Shown here: positions 57,123 through 64,000 of the stretch, in pieces
Layout of the letters: each line of letters starts with the position of its first letter
Position numbering within the stretch: position 1 is the stretch's first letter
The notes under the pieces: generated by a model
Told to the model about the DNA's origin: nothing
What the model saw: only the letters and a program-made list of their open reading frames with translations
Database searches by the model: none
Assembly: GCA_025765615.1 (NCBI GenBank)
Contig: JAIVFJ010000037.1
Location: forward strand, 1 to 64,000
Source of the DNA: Zopfochytrium polystomum
Lineage: Eukaryota > Chytridiomycota > Chytridiomycetes > Chytridiales > Chytridiaceae
Direction of reading: 5' to 3'
Length of the DNA stretch: 64,000 nucleotides
Made by a program: the position numbers and the translations under genes

Positions 57123-60100
57123 TCACTTGCTGCTCCCACCGCGGGCACCGCCACCTCGCCCACCTCGCCAACTTCCATTAGCTTGCCGGTTCATGCTCGG
57201 GTTCCGGCTTCCACCCTCGGAACGATTTGCGCTCGCATTCCTGCTCCCGCCGCCACCTCTGCCGCCGCCGCCTGCATTTGGAGAAGACTCCGGATCTCGA
57301 CTGCGCGACCGAGACCCACCCCGCCCTCCACCCCCACGACCCGGGTACAGCGAGCCGCGGTCCTTGGCGGCCCACCGTTCGTGTTTGGCCAGTGCCCTCT
57401 CGACCCTCTCCAGCTCCCCCGCGACGTTGGCGGCGTCCCTTACGCCCGACGTGGGGTCGTCAAGCTTGGCGCGGAGCGAGTCCAAGCACTCGCGGTATGT
57501 TCGGGAGGCTGCTGCGGCGTCGCCGGCAGAGTCGAGGGCGGTGGCAAGAGTCCGCTTGATTTGGAGGGCGGGAAGGCTCGACCGACCGGCGGTGCTGGCG
57601 ACCCGCGCCAGGCCCGTGGACAGGACCTCGACCGCTTCGCCAGGGTCGGATTTGTCAAAGAGGAGCGTGTTGGCTAGCTTCAAAAGCGAAGCGACAGTGT
57701 CGGGGTGGGCTTCCCCGAGGACCGTTCGGCGCTGAATGTGGGGTTGAGTGGGACCCAAATGTGTCAGGAAAAATTCGAAGGGCCGTGATATCCACTTCCA
57801 GGTTGATTGTTTCATTACCTTTTGGTAAGTGTCTTCAAACACCTTCAGGACTTCATCGACTCTTCTGTACTGATGCGTTTCACGACGGAATTCGGCGATG
57901 TTGAACATTGACTTCAATGTATCCTGAGGATGATGACAAAAGGCGAGGTGCAAGTCAAGCATTCGCGCAAAAGGCCGGAAACATGGATGCTAACCGGATG
58001 ATTTTCGCCCAAACTTTGTACGCGCTGTTCGAAGCTTTCTGTGTAAAGCAGAGCCGCCCTTTTTAAATCGGGAAGTTGCTTGTAGGCATTCGCCAAATTG
58101 TTCATGGACCTCAGGGTTTCGAGAGCGGCAACGCCCAGGACTTTTTTGCGTCCATCCAGTACCTCTTCATGCAGCGCTACCGCCTCAGCTATTCTCCCAA
58201 GAAACAATAGTGCATTTGCAATCGAGTTTTTCGACGACAAGATATCCTGTATAGAGCAGCCAGCTTGTTGTCTCAGAGCGAGGCATTCTTGCGCTAGTTC
58301 AAGGGCTTCTACGCGCCGACCGAGGTGACTGAGGTTATCGTGCTGTCGAAACATGGCGAGTAACGTTGAAGGATGGGATCGGCCAAGGATTGCTGCCTTC
58401 GTGTCAACACAGAACTTGTAGAGTGGCTCTGCAGACCGATGATCTCCTTGATCGTCGCACAGCCGGCCGAGAGCGTACGACCACTGGGCGGCCTCCAGTC
58501 GCGCAACGTCGCGTGGGCTCCTCTCATTGACAGACTCGGAGCCATCAATTGATTTTGCAGGCGCTTCGGCGGAACCAATAGAATTGGCGGTAGGCGATAC
58601 TGTTACGGATGGTATTGAGCGAGCAGCGTCGGTTGCTCCCTTGTCCAGCTCTGCTACGGCGGTCATTGCGCGGTCATAGTATGTTTTGATCATCTTCAAA
58701 AGCCACTGCCCAAAAACGTTCCGGACGAGTGCATCCAAGGCTGCCATGCCGTCTGGCAAGGTGCGGTCAATGACCTCGAAAATGAGCTTCCGATCGGATT
58801 CGAGAGTTGCAGAGGATCTGGTGCAACTGATTTTGGAAAGCACTTCGTAAAATATGGGTGGACGATCAACCAGGTTGCTGAAAAAGTCTGAAGCAACGGA
58901 GGGCGGCATCGCAACGTGGAACTTTGAGTTTGTGCGGGCAGTCGCAAAAACTTCAAAAACGCACCAGGCGCGCTTAAGAGGCACAGGATCATTCCACGGA
59001 AGCAGGACCATGACCACGTTTTGGATGGATTTCACTGCTCCCATGAAAGTTTCCTCCCACCACTCGAATGGTCTTTCGTTCGTGTCGTGTTGCGAGTTTG
59101 AAAACATGTCGAACCATATGACGGCGTCAACGGGATCTACGTTGTGGACCTTGAAGAAACCGACCAGAGCGTCTACAACGTCGAGGAAGTGAAAGCTCCA
59201 TGCATGCGAAATGAACCAATTCGCAGGGCAGACGACATCCCCTCTATCGTGGAGCAACAAGTGATCAACGGCAGAGAGTCGGCTGGAACTGGTGCTGGGA
59301 ACTATCCATCGCTGACTGACGTCGGCTGTGGTAAGTCCAATGAGGGCGTCTCGGCCACCGCAAGCTCCCACAAAGTCAAGAACGAACGACAGTCGAACGC
59401 CATTTAGTGTCATCGAGAGGGAGTCACGCTGGGGATAACAAACATTTAGCAACACTTTTGCGTAACCAAGGAAAGGTCAACCAACCGTTTGAGGAGCTGC
59501 GCTCTCAATTGAAATAGACGGGACCTCCGTATCTTCTTGAACTGCCAGTTGTCCTGCACAAGGACCAATATTGGAGAGACACTCAGCAGAATATTACTAA
59601 TAATTTTTGCCAAAAACTTCTTACCGATCGCCTCCAAGCTTTCAAATGTGACAGTTTCCTTCAAATCAGAGGGACTCCTGGGGGTGGAGGTCCCCGCCAG
59701 CAGGGTCAGCGGAACGACGCGGGTCATGCTGGTGAGTGTGGAAGTTTTTTGTTCAAGCGGTGAATTCTCAGCAGCCGGCGGTGATGGAGAGGCAGAAAGC
59801 TCCTGAATCTCGCTTGTCACGGTGTTGGGTATTGAGCGGGGGGAATGGACTGGCGAAAGAGGCAAAGTCGCAGCCACGGTCTTTGAGGCGGCTGCAGCGT
59901 AAGACTGAAACTTGGATGGTTGGTGATGTTGTGTGGCGCGTGGTGCGGGCTCCGAGGACTGAAAGGACGCCGAACGTTCAAGAAGGTGAGTAACAAGGGG
60001 TACAACAGGATCACGACCGCTCCCTTCGGAAGGAGGACCAGTGGAAACAGCGGCTGCAGTGGCTGCACCTGCTGGTGGTGGTGGTACTGGCGACGGTGGA

Positions 60101-60180
60101 GTTACGGCGATCGTCGTCGTCATCGCGCCAGGAGCGGCAGCAGCAGCAGCAGCAGCGGAGGTGGTCGGCGAGAACGGCAT
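57123..60180 (-). CDS. FISHAW-domain, TPR (kinesin-light-chain-like), RGG-tailed protein
   Basis: Five exons, 60180-59625, 59553-59486, 59428-57995, 57923-57819, 57731-57123; all joins keep frame, giving 923 residues. The N-terminus (1-185) is Ala/Ser/Pro-rich and disordered. A globular domain from about residue 208 carries WFISHAWSFHFLDVVDAL (about 280), VIWFDMFSNSQHD, WEETFMGAVKSIQNVVMVL and LKRAWCVFEVFA, an arrangement I associate with TIR-like 'HAW' proteins of early-diverging fungi and stramenopiles. Then TPR repeats of kinesin-light-chain type follow (AAQWSYALGRLCDDQGD, AEPLYKFCVDTKAAILG, ALETLRSMNNLANAYKQLPD). The last 70 residues are Gly/Arg-rich (GRGGGGRGGSRSRSRD, SWRGGRGGGARGG), an RGG box often seen in RNA-binding proteins. 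Function unknown; a sensing/effector role is speculation. Confidence 0.72.
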
Positions 60181-61729
60181 CGTGGGTGTGCGAGAGAGAG
60201 GGAGGGAGAGAGAGACAGACAGAGAGAGAGACACGGATCGGCCGGAGACGGGGGAAATCAAAAGAGGAGAAAGAAAGATAAAACCGACAAAATGTGCTTC
60301 TATTTATTTAATGCTCTCCTTTTTCAAATTTATATTCATTTTACGAGCATATTGTGCCGCCAGCACAGTCCAGAAGCACAGTTTGTGACAAGGACGAAAT
60401 AATTTTTTTTCGGTCCCTTTTTCTTTTCTTTTTTTTTTTTTTTTCGGCTCCCTCGTCAGTTCTCCTCCTGGGCGTCCGCGTCGACGGCTGCCAGCAAACG
60501 TCGCAGACAGCTCTCGCCACTACCCCCGCGTAAAAGGAAGTCCATCGGCGCGCATGCGGGAAGGAGGGGGTGTTGGAAAAGAAGCACGAAGCAGCAACTG
60601 GCACAACAACCAACAACGGGAAGCACCTTTGCCCGTGCCGCCATCATCCTTCTCGTCATTTTTGCAACTGCTGTGGCCTGGCGAGCACTGCGCTGCCACT
60701 GCGGAGTCTGTGTGCTCGCCACCGTCAACAAGTACCTCGAGCCCGACGCCTGCTGACCGCGATGGCCTTCTCGGTCACGGTCGAGGTCGCGGTCGCGGTT
60801 ACCGTCCTGCCGCTCTGAGTGCGCCCACCAGCTCCTCCACCCGCAACTACGGCCGCCTCCCGTGTCAGGACGCCAACAAACTCTTCCCATTCTTTAGTTG
60901 ATGGCGCCTCCACCGAGGAGCGCCTCGATCGTCATCCTTCCACCACCGGCCCATCTAGCGTGGGTCTGCCACAAAGAGCCGACCACATTGTCGCCGTACT
61001 CGACCCGCGTCCCTTACCCCAGCAATGTGCCGTCCAGTTCTTTTGTTCCTTTTTCTTTTCTTTTTTGGAACGATCGCGGATCTTGCAGCAGAATTGCCTT
61101 GCGTGAATTGGGGAAAACAAGTCGTCTGATTGTTATTTTCGTGCGCCACACTTACCGATAACTGTTTGGGTGTTTGGAAGACGTGCCTTTTCCACAATTA
61201 TTATACTATGTGGGAGACCTTTGTGTTAAGAATCGGAAGGAGCTGCACGCACAGATGAGACAAAGATTCTCCCACATATATTGAGGAAGGATGACGAGAG
61301 AGGAACACTGGGGGACAGCAACGAGAAAGGAGGGCACGCGCACAAACCTGCACGCACAGATGAGACGAAGATTCTCCCACACTGCATGTGACAAGGAAAA
61401 TGGCATAAATAGAGAAGGAGGCATGATAAGAGTGCAGACAAACCAACTAAGAGAGCAAGAAAAGAGAAGAGGAGAGAAAAGAAGGTCTAAAAGTCAACAC
61501 TCTGAAGCGGTATGGAAGGGAGTGAAAAAGAATCAAATGGGTCTTAGAACAGAACAAATGCAGTTCAACGAAGACAACCTTCCCAACATCCCATAACCAT
61601 TCCGCTCCCTAAGGACGGCGACGCCAAACACGACAAAAGGATCCAGGACCTTCGCCGCGATTTCGACTCCGTCGTACAGCTACTGCAGACAGATGAGAGA
61701 GAGCGCATCAAATCAAAATTCAACGAGAA
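60181..61729. other. Region without a confident gene, with a short direct repeat
   Basis: A GA-rich tract at 60192-60232 precedes the FISHAW-TPR start (CT on its coding strand). A direct repeat of about 34 bases (CTGCACGCACAGATGAGAC...) occurs at 61242-61277 and 61348-61381. A short coding-like fragment near 61605-61735 (a charged, helix-prone stretch: RIQDLRRDFDSVVQLLQTDE) has no start or known family. Frames at 60456-60913 are unrecognised. Confidence 0.4.
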
Positions 61730-61985
61730 TCCTCGCTTGTCACAGTGTTGGGTATTGAGTGGGGGAAAAATGGACTGGCGAAAGAGGCAAAGTCGCAGCC
61801 ACGGTCTTTGAGGCGGCTGCAGCGTAAGACTGAAACTTAAATGGTTGGTGATGTTGTGTGACGCGTGGTGCGGGCTCCGAGGACTGAAAGGATGCTGAAC
61901 GTTCAAGAAGGTGAGTAACTAGGGGCACAAAGGGATCACGACGGCCCCCTTCGCAAGGAGGACCAGTGGAACAGCGGGAGCTGCA
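61730..61985 (-). pseudogene. Partial duplicate of the 5' exon of the FISHAW-TPR gene
   Basis: About 250 bases closely match 59810-60052: on the minus strand both encode LLERSASFQSSEPAPR, TQHHQP, FKFQSYAAAAS / SKFQSYAAAAS and KTVAATLPLSPVH. Differences are scattered substitutions and small indels. It has no start codon and no following exon, so it is a fragment. It lies about 1.9 kb from the source and ends near the retroelement-associated sequence. Confidence 0.75.
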
Positions 61986-61989
61986 GAAA

Positions 61990-62289
61990 CAACGAGTTGT
62001 GGACACGTTTTGACAAGTATGCAGCGATTGATCGTGGCGGACAGGACACAATTGCATTTGCTTGGAAACGCAGAATGTTTCTGTCTGCAACCACACAGTT
62101 CTTTGTCACCAGTTGTGAGGGAGCCACGACGGTGCGCGGCAGCGTCGCGAGGCGCGAAGGTCGGAATCCGCGGGAGCGAGTGGAGAGTCGAAGAGGCGGA
62201 GCAGGCGCCGAGCGACGCAACGAACGAGAAAAATTCTTCTTATTGGTGGTTTTGTGACTTGCAGGAAAAACAAACGAAATTCCGTCACA
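61990..62289 (-). mobile_element. Possible LTR of the integrase-bearing element
   Basis: On the minus strand the integrase stop is followed by a G9 run (62290-62298 on plus), which could be part of a polypurine tract, and then TGTGACGGAATTTCG, a typical Ty3/gypsy LTR start. The far end is not defined; I see no second copy in the window. Confidence 0.35.
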
Positions 62290-62326
62290 CCCCCCCCCGA
62301 GAACGGAGTGTAACGAAGTGCAGATA

Positions 62327-63245
62327 TTACATCAGATGGTGGTGGTAGAGGAATTGGGAGAGTTCAGGAGTAAATTTGGCCCAAGTGTTGAAGAGGGGAG
62401 GATGGTCAATGTAGGAGAGGAGTACTGAGTGAATGTTGCCAGAACGGTCACGACGGAGTGCAAGGACTTGAGAGATATCACGGAGGTGAAGAGGGAGTGG
62501 AGTAAAAACATCAGGAGTGCGGGAGAAGTACGGGCGGAGCTTTTCAGGATGGAAAACAGGGTGGATACGCCAAGAAGGGGGAAAGTCAAGTTTGTAAGAA
62601 ATACCAAGTTTTTCAATGATTTTGAAAGGGCCATAAAATTGAGCAGAAAGTTTGGGGGAAGGACAACCAGTCTGGTTAGGGGGAACGAAATCAACAGCAC
62701 GAACGAGAACAAGATCACCGACTGTGAAAGGGTCAGGGCGACGGGAGCGGTCGGCATATGCGCGTTGGCGGTCCTGGGCGCGCTGAAGAAGGTCTTTCGC
62801 AACAGAAAGGCGGGCTGTAAGGTCGTCAAGGGTGGCATTTTGGTGGATAGGAATGCCAAGGGACAGAGGAGACAGGGGATGTTGGCCTGAATCGAGGAAG
62901 AATGGTGTCGATCCAGTGCTGGCGTTGATCGAATCATTAATTCCAAACTCAACAGCAGTGAGGTGAAGATCCCAATCGCGTTGGTCCCACGCGACGTAGT
63001 CACGGAGTGCTGAAATGATCCAAGCATTTTTGTTCTCTGTTTGACCATCAGTCTGAGGGTGGTAGGCGGTTGACATATTCAGGCGAGTGCGGAGAAGGGA
63101 GGTAAGCTGCTGCCAGAAGAGGGAAATAAACTTCGAGTCACGGTCGCTAATGATCACACGGGGAAGACCATGGTGACGCCAAACGTTGTCAAAGAACTGG
63201 AGAGCGAAGTCACGAGCAGTGTCTGACATGCGGCTGGGCCAGATG
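62327..63245 (-). pseudogene. Ty3/gypsy integrase C-terminal fragment, cut off at its 5' side
   Basis: The minus-strand frame encodes the second half of a retrotransposon integrase: ARDFALQFFDNVWRHHG, LPRVIISDRDSKFIS (catalytic Asp), MSTAYHPQTDGQTENKN (catalytic Glu), FGINDSINASTGSTPFFL, and the C-terminal FYGPFKIIEKLGISYKLDFP and IHPVFHPEKLRPYF. Protease, reverse transcriptase, RNase H and the zinc-binding start of the integrase are missing; the frame stops being integrase-like exactly where a TG...CA-bounded sequence begins at 63246. Thus it was probably split by insertion of the next element. Confidence 0.8.
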
Positions 63246-63598
63246 TGTCAGGAACAGGGCAGGACAGGACAAGGCAGACAAGGAACTGAGAGGAGTGATG
63301 ATTGTATTGGAAACAATAATTCACTTGAGGGATGGGACAGGTCCCCCATCCCCCTTTTATACCTTTTGAGAGTGTTCCTTGTCAAGACTCCAAGAAAGTT
63401 CCAGAAAGAGCAATTAGTAATACAATGATACCAATGATACCAATGACAACAAGACAAGTCAGGAAAGCAAAGAAGGTTCCAGAAGGTTCCACAAGGTTCC
63501 ATGAAGGAATGTTCTAGAAGGTTCCAGAAGGTTCCAGAAGGTTCCATGAAGGAATGTTCTAGAAGGTTCCAGAAGGTTCCAGAGGGTGATTCATAACA
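63246..63598 (-). mobile_element. 3' LTR of a chromodomain Ty3/gypsy element
   Basis: 353 bases bounded by TGTCA... and ...TAACA (TG/CA ends on either strand), immediately downstream of the chromodomain frame on the minus strand. It contains tandem copies of AGAAGGTTCC and of ATGAAGGAATGTTCT at about 63470-63585. It abuts the broken integrase of the older element. Confidence 0.6.
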
Positions 63599-64000
63599 TC
63601 ATCTCCCCCTTTTAGGCCTCTTCTGCAACTTGGTGGGGTACCTGGTCTTGAACTCGAGCAGAAGGTCTTGGCAGTGAGTGAGGTTTGACTCAGGCTCCCA
63701 GGTGTTGTCAGCATCTGAGTAACCTTTCCACTTAACAAGGAACTTGAGTGTTCTTCCAAACCACTTGGCATCCAAGATTTGTTCAACCTCAAATTCCTCT
63801 TCACCTTCTACCTCAACTGGAGGAGGAGGAGGAACAACTCTGCCTGGAATGGAATTGGCCACAAACTTCTCTAAAAGGCTGACATGGAAAACTGGGTGGA
63901 TCTTCATGGATGCAGGGAGATCCAGCTTGAAGGTGACTGGATTGATTTGCTCCAAGATCTTGAAAGGACCCAACTTGAGGTTGTCTAGCTTGGGACTTGG
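63599..64000 (-). CDS. Chromovirus (Ty3/gypsy) integrase C-terminus with chromodomain, partial
   Basis: The minus-strand frame is open to the window edge, so the 5' part lies outside. It encodes PSPKLDNLKLGPFKILEQIN, KLDLPASMKIHPVFHVSLLE (integrase C-terminal GPF/Y-like module) and then a chromodomain: EFEVEQILDAKWFG, LKFLVKWKGYSDADNTWEP, with the aromatic residues expected for methyl-lysine binding, ending in a basic tail (QKRPKRGR). In this group the chromodomain directs integration to heterochromatin. Confidence 0.85.
   Translation of the reverse strand, partial: PSPKLDNLKLGPFKILEQINPVTFKLDLPASMKIHPVFHVSLLEKFVANSIPGRVVPPPPPVEVEGEEEFEVEQILDAKWFGRTLKFLVKWKGYSDADNTWEPESNLTHCQDLLLEFKTRYPTKLQKRPKRGR

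Noticed and set aside
60456..60913. Overlapping minus-strand frames (for example EWEEFVGVLTREAAVVAG) and a plus-strand frame at 60554-60901
   Set aside because: Could be part of a real small gene, but I find no splice-consistent model, no family and no partner exons.
63470..63585. Short regularly spaced repeats resembling a CRISPR-like array
   Set aside because: They are contiguous AGAAGGTTCC-type tandem copies without unique spacers, inside a retrotransposon LTR of a eukaryote.

Overview
The window reads as a nuclear contig from a GC-rich fungus, probably an early-diverging (chytrid-like) one. Evidence for a eukaryote: nearly every gene is split by short GT-AG introns (about 60-130 bp), there is a eukaryotic tRNA-Ala(AGC), Ty3/gypsy retrotransposons, and long CT, CA and ATGG microsatellites. 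Evidence for a fungus: an extracellular intradiol dioxygenase, an ACS-family (Dal5-like) permease and a single-chain fungal-type dihydroxyacetone kinase. The chytrid suggestion rests mainly on a FISHAW/TPR protein of a kind I associate with those fungi, so it is tentative. I had no alignments; exon models were spliced by hand from reading frame and family motifs.

Layout. 0.8-2.1 kb: secreted intradiol dioxygenase. 2.7-5.6 kb: truncated and fuller copies of an unrecognised multi-pass membrane protein. 5.9-7.9 kb: SLC16/monocarboxylate-type MFS. 8.0-9.2 kb: M20-like metallopeptidase (minus). 9.5-13.6 kb: UDP-glucuronate-epimerase-like domain fused to two glycosyltransferase-like domains. 14.0-16.1 and 36.3-38.5 kb: two paralogous type II membrane proteins with a DUF4097-like repeat ectodomain. 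17.2-18.0 kb: GFA/CENP-V protein. 18.1 kb: tRNA-Ala. 19.6-22.1 kb: membrane protein with a VHL-beta-like C-terminus (minus). 23.2-32.2 kb: catabolic cluster. 33.3-34.3 kb: YbjQ/UPF0145 protein. 39.3-41.4 kb: ABCG half-transporter. 41.6-43.7 kb: flavin monooxygenase (minus). 45.3-45.9 kb: MsrA (minus). 47.4-48.9 kb: decayed ankyrin gene. 50.5-55.6 kb: ABCC/MRP transporter (minus). 57.1-60.2 kb: FISHAW-TPR-RGG protein (minus). 62-64 kb: nested Ty3/gypsy elements.

The most coherent system is the 23-32 kb cluster: an ACS-family carrier, a D-erythronate-dehydrogenase-like SDR, a dihydroxyacetone/erythrulose-type kinase, an RpiB/DerI-type sugar-phosphate isomerase and a class II aldolase. Together they suggest uptake, oxidation, phosphorylation, isomerisation and cleavage of a C4 (tetrose/tetronate) or related branched sugar. 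It recalls the Yarrowia erythritol cluster but carries extra components. A palindrome of the form GCTCGG-N-CCGAGC (a Gal4-type CGG-N-CCG core) stands upstream of the isomerase/kinase pair and of the aldolase, suggesting one regulator.

Several otherwise well-conserved genes need single-base frame corrections (dioxygenase, epimerase-GT, second DUF4097 gene, ABCG, monooxygenase, ABCC). Most are one extra base, which fits insertion-type assembly errors better than decay, though this must be checked. The ankyrin gene looks genuinely broken.
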